The translations under genes were made by a program, and so were the position numbers. A DNA stretch of 38,539 bases from Treponema sp. GTDB taxonomy: Bacteria > Spirochaetota > Spirochaetia > Treponematales > Treponemataceae. Within the stretch, counting starts at the first letter, position 1, and every line of letters starts with the position of its first letter. Where the stretch lies: the NCBI GenBank assembly GCA_022510865.1, contig JAFLSQ010000022.1, positions 1 to 38,539 on the forward strand, read 5' to 3'. Shown in pieces: positions 31,432-38,539 of the stretch. A model generated the notes under the pieces. The model ran no database searches and had not been told where the DNA came from. It saw only the letters and a list, made by a program, of their open reading frames with translations.

Positions 31432-33978
31432 CTATTCCATTAAATAGTTATAATCGTAATCTACAGAATTTTCAAGTTTTATCGGCTCAAAATCATCAAA
31501 ATCAGGGTTTGTGATGTCAGACTGGCTCTCGGAGAAATCCAGATTGAAAGAGAGCGGACTTGTGTCAATCTCAACGTTGAATTTCTGGCCGGATTTATAC
31601 ATCTCTTTTTCCAGACGGTAAATCATCAGCGTGGATGTGGAGCTGCCTGAATGAATCGGGCAGATTTCTGTCGGCTGGGTTCCGGTCAGATACCACTGCG
31701 TCGTCAGATTGCCACGGCATGCCTCTGTCGGGAGCATTCCGCTTTCTGCGCATACCGCAAGATCCACGACCCCGTTCATCGGTCTTTTCCAGTTTTTGCG
31801 CGGCAAATCGCGGTGAACCCGGTCAAAATATTCGCCCCATGCGAATCCCGCGAGCGTCGCGCCTGTAATCCGCGTTCCAAGCGACTGCCCGGGCTTGTCG
31901 AATCCGAACCAGAATGCGGCCGAATAATAAGGCGTGATTCCGCATGTCCATGCGTCTGCCCAGTTCTGCGTCGTTCCTGTTTTTCCGCCGGCTGGCATCA
32001 CATACCTGTTGCCCTTCTCATCGCGGTAGTGGAAGTGCCATTCCTGTGCGGTGAGCGTTCCGCCGTGGCTCACAGTCTGCTCCAGAAGTTTTGTCATCAC
32101 AAAAGCGTTCTGCTCGGAGATGACTTGGATGTTGTTTCCTTTTGCCGCCTGAGCACGCCTTATCTCAAGCTCGGGGTTCAGAATCACGTTGCCGTTTTTG
32201 TCCTCAACCGTCCGGATTGCCATCGGCGTGATGTCCTTTCCTCCGTTCGCGAAAATCGCATACGCCCTTGCCATCTCAATCGGGCGCACGGAGCACACTC
32301 CAAGCCCGAGCGGATAGCCCGGCACGAACGCGCGGGAATCAATCTCGTCCTCAGGAATTCCAAGAAGAGCGATTGCCCTGTCGATTGCCGCCTCAAATCC
32401 TATTCCGTCAAGGACTTTTACGGAAGGCACGTTCAGGGATTGCGTGAGCGCGTACCACAAAGATACGTTCCCTTTCCATTCGCCGCGGAAATTAAGCGGA
32501 ATGTACGGCTTGCCGTCCGCAGTGTGGAATACGACCGGCGTGTCGGAAATCTGCGTTGTCGCGGTGAATTTCCCCGAGTCGATTGCGGCAGAGTAATACA
32601 GCGGCTTGAAAGTCGAGCCGGGCTGCACTTTTGCCTGCGTCGCGCGGATGAACTGATTGTCCGAGTCGAATTTGCTTCCGCCAATGAGCGCGTCAATGTA
32701 GCCGTTCTCGTGGTCAAGGGAAATCATAGTCCCCTCAATCGTGTTTTTCTCGTTCTCCTGCTTCGCCAGCGCAGAGCCGCGGTTTACGATGTTCATTTTC
32801 AGCCTGTCACCGCCGGTCATAAGCGCGATAACGTCCAGAACAGGATTTATGCTGCTGATGTACGTGGAATGCGCCACATACTCTGCCCGCTGCTCGCTGA
32901 CTTTCAGGGTGGGGACATTAAAAAGAAGCGCGAGGAATTCTGTCATCGGGACATAAGTGCTGAGCGCAAGGTTCGCCTTGGACGAATGCTCGTTCTGGTA
33001 TCTGATGTTCGCGGTCTCAATCCATTTTTCCATCACTTCCTGCGCAATCTGCTGATGGGCAAGGTTGAGCGTGGTGTTCACCGTAAAACCTGAGGTGTAA
33101 ATATCGTCAGAGCCGTAAATCATCTCGCCAAGCTCGCGGCGCACATACTCGCTGAACCAGGGCGCTTTATCATCCCTCATAAGATATGCGGATGTTGATG
33201 TCCGCGTGTAATCAAAACCAAGCCAGTAATCCTCAAACGACTGCTCCGCCTGCTCCTTTGTGATGAACCCTGCGTCAACCATCGCGTCAAGAACCGTCTG
33301 CTGGCGGTCCATCGCGCGGTTGGGGTGGTCAAACGGATTGTAAAAAGCCGGATTCGAGAGCTGAATCACAAGGATTGCGGCCTCTGCCGGCGTGATTTCC
33401 GTCGCGCTGTGCCCGAAATAATATTTTGACGCGGCGTTAACGCCGTAAGTTCCGCCGCCAAAGTAGATTTTGTTCAGATAAAGCTCAAGAATCTCGTTCT
33501 TGGAATAACGCCGCTCCATCTGGATTGCCCACCACAGTTCCTTGAGCTTTCTCACCACGGATTTTTCTGTCCTGTCGCAGTATAAAGTTCCCGCAATCTG
33601 CTGTGTGAGCGTGGAGCCGCCTCCAAGCGAGCGGCCGGTGAGAATTCCGACGATTCCGCGCATAATCGCTTTGAGATTGTAGCCGTTGTGCGAGAAGAAA
33701 ACCCTGTCTTCCCGCGTGATTAGCGCGTCAATCATCTGCTGCGGCAAATCCTGATACGCTATAATCTCGCGTTTCTCATCAGAAGCGAATTCGGTGATTA
33801 TCTCGCCGTTTATGTCAAGAAGTTTTGTCGGCAGCGCGGTCTCAAATTCTGTGATGTACTCAGAATTCTTTATGTTTATGGTCTCCGAAATCAGCCATCC
33901 GAAAGTCATTCCGATCAAAATGGCACTGAAAAAAAGCAGGATTAGAAAAACAACGCCGGATTTCTTTACTTTTGTCAT
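31432..33978 (-). CDS. Class A penicillin-binding protein (PBP1A type)
   Basis: This 848-residue bifunctional enzyme builds peptidoglycan at the inner membrane. A single N-terminal membrane segment (about residues 10-32) is followed by the GT51 glycosyltransferase domain (REDRVFFSHNGYN, GGSTLTQQIAGTLY, ELYLNKIYFGGGTYGV). The transpeptidase domain then carries the Ser nucleophile in PGSTFKPL, the SxN motif in SLNVPS and the KTG box in GGKTGTT. The C-terminal tail is Asp/Ser-rich. The promoter lies 8 nt upstream of ATG with no Shine-Dalgarno. It heads an operon with the ParB-like and beta-barrel genes. Confidence 0.95.
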   Translation of the reverse strand: MTKVKKSGVVFLILLFFSAILIGMTFGWLISETINIKNSEYITEFETALPTKLLDINGEIITEFASDEKREIIAYQDLPQQMIDALITREDRVFFSHNGYNLKAIMRGIVGILTGRSLGGGSTLTQQIAGTLYCDRTEKSVVRKLKELWWAIQMERRYSKNEILELYLNKIYFGGGTYGVNAASKYYFGHSATEITPAEAAILVIQLSNPAFYNPFDHPNRAMDRQQTVLDAMVDAGFITKEQAEQSFEDYWLGFDYTRTSTSAYLMRDDKAPWFSEYVRRELGEMIYGSDDIYTSGFTVNTTLNLAHQQIAQEVMEKWIETANIRYQNEHSSKANLALSTYVPMTEFLALLFNVPTLKVSEQRAEYVAHSTYISSINPVLDVIALMTGGDRLKMNIVNRGSALAKQENEKNTIEGTMISLDHENGYIDALIGGSKFDSDNQFIRATQAKVQPGSTFKPLYYSAAIDSGKFTATTQISDTPVVFHTADGKPYIPLNFRGEWKGNVSLWYALTQSLNVPSVKVLDGIGFEAAIDRAIALLGIPEDEIDSRAFVPGYPLGLGVCSVRPIEMARAYAIFANGGKDITPMAIRTVEDKNGNVILNPELEIRRAQAAKGNNIQVISEQNAFVMTKLLEQTVSHGGTLTAQEWHFHYRDEKGNRYVMPAGGKTGTTQNWADAWTCGITPYYSAAFWFGFDKPGQSLGTRITGATLAGFAWGEYFDRVHRDLPRKNWKRPMNGVVDLAVCAESGMLPTEACRGNLTTQWYLTGTQPTEICPIHSGSSTSTLMIYRLEKEMYKSGQKFNVEIDTSPLSFNLDFSESQSDITNPDFDDFEPIKLENSVDYDYNYLME

Positions 33979-33986
33979 ATTTCATT

Positions 33987-34015
33987 ATTATAGCAAAAAA
34001 AAAGGCGCGGAACAA
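33987..34015 (-). promoter_or_regulatory. Promoter of the PBP1A operon, embedded in the preceding terminator
   Basis: On the minus strand: TTGTTC (34015-34010), 17-bp spacer, perfect TATAAT (33992-33987), then 8 nt to ATG 33978. The -35 box lies in the loop and arm of the upstream terminator and the spacer contains its T tract. Confidence 0.65.
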
Positions 34016-34024
34016 GTCCGCGCC
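33995..34024 (-). terminator. Rho-independent terminator of the M23-PEGA transcript
   Basis: On the minus strand GGCGCGGA (34024-34017) pairs with TCCGCGCC (34011-34004) around a 5-nt loop and is followed by nine T (34003-33995). It lies about 120 nt after the PEGA gene stop. The 34025-34147 interval otherwise holds no gene. Confidence 0.9.
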
Positions 34025-34147
34025 ATGCCCATCAGGCAATCGGGGGCATGGGTGGGAGGGGAAAATGCCCCCGATATTTATATTATCGACCGACCGCCCC
34101 GAATTCTTTAATTTAAAATCGCCGTAAAGTGATGAAATCGCCCGCGT

Positions 34148-35149
34148 CTATTCTTCAAGAATATCAAGGTCAAGCGAGAATGATGCCCTGTAAGTCTTGC
34201 CTTTTGTCGCGGTGATTGTGCGGACCATCTCGTAGTCACCGATTGTGAAGATGAGCTGGTGCTCGCCCTCCGAGATTGAGACCTCGGTTCCGTTGCCGTT
34301 GAAAACTTTTCCGTCCAGAAGAATCTTTGTTCCTTCGGGCGCGGTCACCACAAGGGCAGGCTCAATGCTTTTCATCTCCACAAGAAGCTCGGTCTGCTTC
34401 GCCTGGTCAATTCTGACTGTCCGCAGCTCGTTCCTGTATTTCTCTGACACAATGGAGATGTTGTGAATTCCAGCGTCCAGCATGATTGTCCTGCCGCTTG
34501 TCTCCGTCAGTTTCTCGTCAATAAAAACGGAGCATTCGGCTCTCTTCGAATTCGGGGCTTTTATATCAAGCTTTAAAATCCCTTTGTTCATTAGGATTGG
34601 TTTTGCTGTGACGGCGACCTTTGCGTTCAGCGTCTCCTCTGGCACGCCTTTCATAACCGGCTGCAATCTGATAAAAAGCACACCGTTCTCCGGATTAAGA
34701 ACCGTGTCAACCTTTGTGATGTAATTGTTTGATTTTATGGAATTCTCTGATTTCAGCGGAACTTGCAGCACCCAGGAGAGTTTTCCGGGCAGGGTGCTCA
34801 CGTAGGAGCGCGTTCCCGAATAATCAATCTGACTTTCTGTGGGCTTTGGCCTGATGTTCGCGTAAACCGAGCACGCGACCGAGTCCATCCAGTATGCGAC
34901 CGCCTCCGGAATGTCGAATTTTAGTTCCAGACCTTCTATAAAAGCCGCGTCTTTTGGCAGCTGGATTGAGAGCGCCTCGTTGATTCCAAGCCGCGCCGTC
35001 GCCTCTGACTCTGAATCCTGAGTGATTGAGACAAGATGAACCTTGCTGATTCTGAACGTCTCCGCGCCAAGCCATGCCGTGGCAGTCGCAAAAAGCAGAG
35101 AGAGAAACGTCCGTTTTAAAATCCCAAGTCTAGCCATCCCCAAACTCAC
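34148..35149 (-). CDS. Exported PEGA-domain protein
   Basis: The 333-residue protein has a signal peptide (ILKRTFLSLLFATATAWLGA, cleavage before ETF). A long beta-rich middle part is of unknown type. The C-terminal PEGA-like domain (about residues 265-330) has PALVVTAPEGTKILLDGKVF and ISEGEHQLIFTIGDYEMVRTITATKGKTY. An earlier repeat-like stretch (SVFIDEKLTETSGRTIMLDAGIHNISIV) may be a second PEGA module. Such domains are common in spirochaete surface-layer proteins. The start is GTG 35149, overlapping the M23 stop, or ATG 35137; the signal peptide fits either. It is coupled to the M23 gene. Confidence 0.7.
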   Translation of the reverse strand: MSLGMARLGILKRTFLSLLFATATAWLGAETFRISKVHLVSITQDSESEATARLGINEALSIQLPKDAAFIEGLELKFDIPEAVAYWMDSVACSVYANIRPKPTESQIDYSGTRSYVSTLPGKLSWVLQVPLKSENSIKSNNYITKVDTVLNPENGVLFIRLQPVMKGVPEETLNAKVAVTAKPILMNKGILKLDIKAPNSKRAECSVFIDEKLTETSGRTIMLDAGIHNISIVSEKYRNELRTVRIDQAKQTELLVEMKSIEPALVVTAPEGTKILLDGKVFNGNGTEVSISEGEHQLIFTIGDYEMVRTITATKGKTYRASFSLDLDILEE

Positions 35150-36090
35150 TCAAATCTCAGTTTTTCCCGCGGATTTTCCGCCTTGCTCCCCTGCCTGATT
35201 TCAAAATGAAGGTGAGGGCCGGTTGCCATTCCGGTCTGCCCCACGTAACCAATCAGCTCGCCTTTGCGCACATTCTGATACTGCTCCACGCAGATTTTAG
35301 AAAGATGCGCGTACACGCTGGTCATTTTTCCCAAATCATGGCTCAGGATGATGTAATTGCCGAACGTGGCATCCCCGGGAATCGCCGAGAAAACCGAGCC
35401 GTCTTTTATCGCATAGACCGGAACGCCCTCATCGGCCGCAAGGTCAATGCCGTTGTGATTTTTTATCTGCCCGGAAAACGGATTTTTCCGCTTCCCGAAT
35501 TCCGATGACACCATGAAACTGCCGGATTCAAGCGGAAGCCTCAGCCCGGATTCCAGGAAATAATATCGCTCTGTGCCTTTGAGCTTTGCGCCCGGCAGAA
35601 AAACATAATCCCTGCCATCAATTTTATACCATACAGCGTCTTTTGTTAAGGTTTGTCCGGCATAATTTTCCTGCAAAAGTATCTCAATGGAATTTATGCC
35701 TTTTTCTGCGGGAACAAAAAGCCCGTCCACGGTCGGAAGAATCAGGGTGCGCCCGGTTATGTCCTCCTGCGCGTTCTCTATTTTGTTCAGAGTCGCCAGC
35801 GTCTCCTGGCGCACGGCGCATCTGGATGCCAGAGCCTGGAACGAGAAATCCTCCGTGTTTTTATACTGAAAAAAAAGATATTCCGGCGGCCGTCCTGCCC
35901 TGAGCGCGATGCTGTTGCGCTCGATAACCGCGCTGTATTCTCTGAACATCTCGTTTTTCCGCGAGGGCGTAAGACTTTCGATTACCTGCAGCGACTCTTT
36001 GTTCAGCAGAATCGTGTCCCTGTCCTGGGCGGGCAGCGCACTGAGAAGAAAAAAAATGATGATTTTTAATACCGGGCCGCGTCTGTGCAT
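35146..36090 (-). CDS. M23 family peptidase with LysM-like region
   Basis: The 314-residue exported protein has a signal peptide (VLKIIIFFLLSALPAQ). A LysM-like segment lies at about residues 70-115 (FSFQALASRCAVRQETLATLNKIENAQEDITGRTLILP). The C-terminal LytM/M23 domain has zinc motif HNGIDLAA (HxxxD) and GPHLHFEI (HxH). All metal ligands are present, so it can be an active peptidoglycan endopeptidase in the periplasm. It is followed by the coupled PEGA protein. No Shine-Dalgarno precedes the ATG; TTATAA lies right next to it. Confidence 0.88.
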   Translation of the reverse strand: MHRRGPVLKIIIFFLLSALPAQDRDTILLNKESLQVIESLTPSRKNEMFREYSAVIERNSIALRAGRPPEYLFFQYKNTEDFSFQALASRCAVRQETLATLNKIENAQEDITGRTLILPTVDGLFVPAEKGINSIEILLQENYAGQTLTKDAVWYKIDGRDYVFLPGAKLKGTERYYFLESGLRLPLESGSFMVSSEFGKRKNPFSGQIKNHNGIDLAADEGVPVYAIKDGSVFSAIPGDATFGNYIILSHDLGKMTSVYAHLSKICVEQYQNVRKGELIGYVGQTGMATGPHLHFEIRQGSKAENPREKLRFE

Positions 36091-36139
36091 TTTTATAAAA
36101 TCTGCGATGTACTGCTTGCAGTTTGAAATTCAGGAATGG

Positions 36140-36171
36140 CGGGCAGACTCCGCAGACGGGAGTTCTGCCCG
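36140..36171 (-). terminator. Hairpin after the ferredoxin gene
   Basis: CGGGCAG-A-ACTCC on the minus strand pairs with GGAGT-CTGCCCG with a single bulged base, giving 12 bp. The following sequence is only moderately T-rich, so it may be a weak terminator or a 3'-end stabiliser. Confidence 0.55.
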
Positions 36172-36182
36172 TTAAAATCAGC

Positions 36183-36353
36183 TTACTCTTCAGCGATTGC
36201 GTCTGCGGGACATTCTGATGCGCATGCTCCGCAGCTGATGCACTTTTCCGCATCAATCACGCGGGCGTTCGCCTGCTCAGAAATCGCGCCAACCGGACAA
36301 TCCGGCTCGCAGGTTCCGCAGTTAACACACTGATCATTGATTTTGTATGCCAT
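36183..36353 (-). CDS. 2[4Fe-4S] bacterial (clostridial-type) ferredoxin
   Basis: The 56-residue protein has two cluster-binding sets, CVNCGTCEPDCP and CISCGACASECP, separated by a short linker. This is the classic arrangement for two [4Fe-4S] clusters. It carries low-potential electrons in the cytoplasm, for example for pyruvate:ferredoxin oxidoreductase, hydrogenase or Rnf; none of these partners is in the window. ATG 36353 is preceded by GGGAG at 7-nt spacing. It is monocistronic, with its own promoter and a hairpin downstream. Confidence 0.95.
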   Translation of the reverse strand: MAYKINDQCVNCGTCEPDCPVGAISEQANARVIDAEKCISCGACASECPADAIAEE

Positions 36354-36387
36354 ATTGTCGCTCCCATAAAAATTCTAATCTGATTAT

Positions 36388-36416
36388 AATATATAGTAAA
36401 AATGAGGCTTCCGCAA
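36388..36416 (-). promoter_or_regulatory. Promoter of the ferredoxin gene
   Basis: On the minus strand: TTGCGG (36416-36411), 17-bp spacer, TATATT (36393-36388), within a longer AT-rich run that also contains TATAAT. The leader of about 28 nt includes the GGGAG Shine-Dalgarno. Confidence 0.65.
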
Positions 36417-36458
36417 GAAATATTTGAAAAAATCCCGCTTTCATAATAAAATGCCCTT

Positions 36459-37184
36459 ATGACTAAAAACCAGTTCGCGTCATACATCGACCACACCCTG
36501 CTTTCCCCGGACGCAAAGTCCGCGCAGATTGAGCGTCTTTGCGACGAGGCCCTGCGCTATGGTTTTGCGTCCGTGTGCGTGAATCCTGTTTATGTGCCTC
36601 TTGCCGCGCAGAAACTTGCCGGCTCTGCGGTAAAAGTCTGCACGGTAATCGGCTTTCCGCTCGGCGCGTCCACCACAGCCGCAAAAATGTTCGAGGCAGC
36701 GGACGCAATCAAGAACGGAGCGTCAGAGATTGACATGGTGATGGATGTGGGGGCCGCAAAAGACGGAAGATTTTCTGCTCTGGAGGATGATATTGCCGGG
36801 GTGGTGCGCTCATGCCGTCAGACTGCCGCAGGGATTACCGTGAAAGTGATTCTGGAGACCTGCTTTCTTGGCGACGATGAGATTGTCTCCGCCTGCCTTT
36901 GCGCGAAAAAAGCCGGTGCGGATTTTGTCAAGACATCAACCGGGTTCGCATCCCCAAAAAGCGCGGACGGCCAGACTGTTTTTAACGGCGCGACAGGCCA
37001 TCACATCAAACTGATGAGGGAGACCGTCGGCGCGGAGATGGGCGTGAAGGCATCCGGGGGAATCCGCGATGTGCGCACCGCAGTCACAATGCTTGAGGCG
37101 GGCGCGAGCAGAATCGGGACTTCAAGCGGGGTAATCCTTGTGGAAGGCTGGGACGAGTCCGCCGATGTGCGCGCTAGGTTTTGA
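36459..37184 (+). CDS. deoC: Deoxyribose-phosphate aldolase
   Basis: DeoC splits 2-deoxyribose 5-phosphate into acetaldehyde and glyceraldehyde 3-phosphate in deoxynucleoside salvage. The 241-residue TIM barrel shows YIDHTLLSPDA at the start. MVMDVGAAKDG and VKVILETCFLGDDE follow, then the Schiff-base lysine in ADFVKTSTGF and the closing VKASGGIRD. No other deo gene is adjacent. There is no Shine-Dalgarno; CATAAT (36442-36447) lies 11 nt upstream, which predicts a very short leader. Its end overlaps the converging hydrolase gene by 11 nt. Confidence 0.96.
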   Translation: MTKNQFASYIDHTLLSPDAKSAQIERLCDEALRYGFASVCVNPVYVPLAAQKLAGSAVKVCTVIGFPLGASTTAAKMFEAADAIKNGASEIDMVMDVGAAKDGRFSALEDDIAGVVRSCRQTAAGITVKVILETCFLGDDEIVSACLCAKKAGADFVKTSTGFASPKSADGQTVFNGATGHHIKLMRETVGAEMGVKASGGIRDVRTAVTMLEAGASRIGTSSGVILVEGWDESADVRARF

Positions 37185-38118
37185 GGCAGAAATAAAGCGT
37201 GTTGTCATCAGAAAGAATGCGGACTTTCCGCTCGTTCTGCAATTCAGAAAGATAGGATTTTATTGTGCTTGTAATCAGCGCGCACTGCGGAACTTTCATG
37301 CTCAGAGCGTGATAGTCCGCGACAAACTTCACAAGGCTGTCCGTGGTCATCCTGCCGTGCCTCTCAAGCGCGCTCAGAATGCACTGCCTTGTTGACAGAA
37401 TCGCGATTTTGTTCAGCTCCACCGTCTCCGCAAGATTGCCGGAGATGACCTCGCCGTGTGACGGAACGCAGTGCGCAAGGCCCGGCCCAAGCTCCTCAAT
37501 CTGGTCAAGCGAGCTGAGGAAAAAGAGCGGGTTCGTAATCAGCGGAATCCAGTGCCGTGCCAGCTCATCGCGCGGAAAAATCGCATCGCCCGCGAAAAGC
37601 ACTTTCTGCCCGTCCGGGTTCTCGATAATCACGCCAAGCCCTTCCGGACTGTGCCCGCTGAATTCTGCGAAAGAGAGCGTCCTGCCATCCTCCAGCGTGA
37701 TGAGGTCTTTCTTGCCGATGATTCTTGTCACGTCGCAAGATTCCGGGCGGAAGTAAAGCGAGCGCAGCTCCTTCGGAGGGTACGCTCCGAACAGAACCGA
37801 GCCGTGCAAATCAGGATTTTCGATGAACGCCCTCTCTTTCTGCGAGCACCAGACCTCGCAGCCGGTGCTGTCCTTGATGAAGCGGTGCGCGCCCGCGTGG
37901 TCAGGATGCCCGTGCGTCGTGATTATCGCCCTGAGCGAAAAATCCCCGAAACGCTCTTTGAGGACATCAAGGATGTACTCGCCCTCAATCTCGCTCGGCC
38001 CCGAGTCAATCAGATAGATTAGCGGCAGCGTGCCGGCGCGGACGGCCACAACCCCGACATTCGTCTCATTTCGGATATAAAACACATCAGGCAGAAGTTC
38101 AGTGATTTTCTCGCTCAT
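37174..38118 (-). CDS. Metallo-beta-lactamase-fold hydrolase
   Basis: The 314-residue protein has the dinuclear-metal motif HxHxDH in ITTHGHPDHAGAH (near residue 68), followed by EFSGHSPEGLGV and VLFAGDAIF as the later metal ligands. A C-terminal helical domain (about 235-314), resembling a winged helix, matches the glyoxalase-II/LACTB2-like subgroup in which it helps bind RNA or thioester substrates. The substrate is unknown. AGAGAGG lies upstream of the ATG and a good promoter is present. The 3' end overlaps deoC by 11 nt. Confidence 0.85.
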   Translation of the reverse strand: MSEKITELLPDVFYIRNETNVGVVAVRAGTLPLIYLIDSGPSEIEGEYILDVLKERFGDFSLRAIITTHGHPDHAGAHRFIKDSTGCEVWCSQKERAFIENPDLHGSVLFGAYPPKELRSLYFRPESCDVTRIIGKKDLITLEDGRTLSFAEFSGHSPEGLGVIIENPDGQKVLFAGDAIFPRDELARHWIPLITNPLFFLSSLDQIEELGPGLAHCVPSHGEVISGNLAETVELNKIAILSTRQCILSALERHGRMTTDSLVKFVADYHALSMKVPQCALITSTIKSYLSELQNERKVRILSDDNTLYFCLKT

Positions 38119-38148
38119 TATGCGCCCCCGGATTTACCTCTCTGACTG

Positions 38149-38177
38149 ATTTTAAGGACTGTTCCGCGGATTGTAAA
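38149..38177 (-). promoter_or_regulatory. Promoter of the metallo-hydrolase gene
   Basis: On the minus strand: TTTACA (38177-38172), 17-bp spacer, TAAAAT (38154-38149), located just after the stop codon of the upstream partial gene. The leader is about 24 nt. Confidence 0.7.
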
Positions 38178-38183
38178 GAGGCA

Positions 38184-38537
38184 TCAGTCGGATTGCCTGC
38201 CTGTTCCGCAGAAAAGTGCCCCGAAAATGATTAGACCGCGCTTCGCGCGGTCTAATGTTATGAAAGCGGATTTCCATGCCCGGAGATTATCTGCAAGCAG
38301 AATCTTTGCGGAGGGTGTTTTTATTTCCATGCGAATGCAGTTTTTGACGAAAGAATGGGAGAAAATCGGGAATGCCTGTGTTGCTCCTGATTCCATCGCC
38401 GACTTTCGGAGTTCTTCCCCGAAGGTTTCCGAATCCTGCATGAAGAAATCCTTGTGAAGATACTGAAGTCCGCATATCTTGCAATCCGAGTTAGAGAACA
38501 CTACGGGCACAAAATCATCGCTCCAGTTTTCTGTGTC
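38184..38537 (-). CDS. C-terminal part of an unknown protein
   Basis: The minus-strand frame is open from the right window edge to a TGA at 38184-38186, about 117 residues (for example VPVVFSNSDCKICGLQYL and FPIFSHSFVKNCIRMEI). The internal GTG at 38510 is probably not the start. It has one CxxC (CKIC). Amino-acid composition and codon use look protein-like, and a promoter for the next gene begins right after its stop. I recognise no family. The last 20 residues or so are encoded across a perfect palindrome (38230-38256), so the C terminus may have been extended by a repeat insertion. Confidence 0.5.
   Translation of the reverse strand, partial: DTENWSDDFVPVVFSNSDCKICGLQYLHKDFFMQDSETFGEELRKSAMESGATQAFPIFSHSFVKNCIRMEIKTPSAKILLADNLRAWKSAFITLDRAKRGLIIFGALFCGTGRQSD
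38230..38256. repeat. Perfect 11-bp palindromic hairpin inside a gene end
   Basis: ATTAGACCGCG (38230-38240) and CGCGGTCTAAT (38246-38256) flank CTTCG. It has no T tract on either side and resembles in style the GTCCGC/GCGGAC hairpin at 22308-22323, as expected for small dispersed palindromes. Confidence 0.7.
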
Positions 38538-38539
38538 AT

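Noticed and set aside
31651..33093. A 480-residue plus-strand open frame
   Set aside because: It is fully antisense to PBP1A, Arg/Pro/His-rich and without domain signals; GC-biased codons of the true gene keep the opposite frame open.

Overview
The window looks like a piece of a spirochaete chromosome, most likely Treponema or a close relative. The evidence is a FliG paralogue with a long N-terminal extension, an ispE-spoVG pair, a PEGA-domain lipoprotein-style export gene, an M16C protease and an anaerobic gene set (PFL activase, bacterial ferredoxin, SLC13-like permease). GC content is moderate and genes lie on both strands, tightly packed. No integrase, transposase, phage gene or CRISPR array is visible.

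Layout. 1-5382 (+): a partial zinc-ribbon gene, a NimA-like flavoprotein, an RluA-type pseudouridine synthase, pflA, gatB and a DAP-decarboxylase-type PLP enzyme. 5395-6537 (-): a CitM/ArsB-like permease, whose promoter shares its -35 box with the promoter of tRNA-Val(GAC). 6776-9202: a GH94 disaccharide phosphorylase with its own promoter, a palindrome just after the transcription start, and a terminator. 9289-13490: the ribosome/Obg block rplU-rpmA-obgE-yqeK-LCP-rsfS, preceded by a structured leader; nadD, often in this block, is absent. 13524-15203: a very acidic small protein (-), then ispE-spoVG and tRNA-Gln(TTG). 15448-20714: a run of small enzymes (GNAT, two DinB-like, S51 peptidase, RidA, HAD, GNAT, methyltransferase). 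20814-30523: a FliG paralogue, a PreP-like M16C protease behind a multi-hairpin leader, a 72-aa unknown, a tocopherol-cyclase-like protein, clpB and rlmJ. 30486-36353 (-): a cell-envelope set with PBP1A, a stand-alone ParB-N protein and a beta-barrel-like protein in one operon; an M23 peptidase plus PEGA protein in another; then a 2[4Fe-4S] ferredoxin. 36459-38118: deoC converging on a metallo-beta-lactamase-fold hydrolase. The window ends in a partial unknown gene (-).

The most unusual signals are not genes. (1) Many promoters put the -10 box only 4-11 nt before the start codon with no Shine-Dalgarno sequence, which predicts leaderless mRNAs. (2) Six GAAACGTTTC-type palindromes repeat every 22-23 bp at 19759-19878. 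(3) A 23-bp near-identical direct repeat flanks the methyltransferase gene. (4) The 22148-22367 leader contains several perfect hairpins, the last with a 19-bp stem ending just before the Shine-Dalgarno. (5) The rplU leader has mutually exclusive pairings. (6) A ParB-like CTPase-fold protein is coupled to PBP1A. All functional readings come from sequence inspection only.
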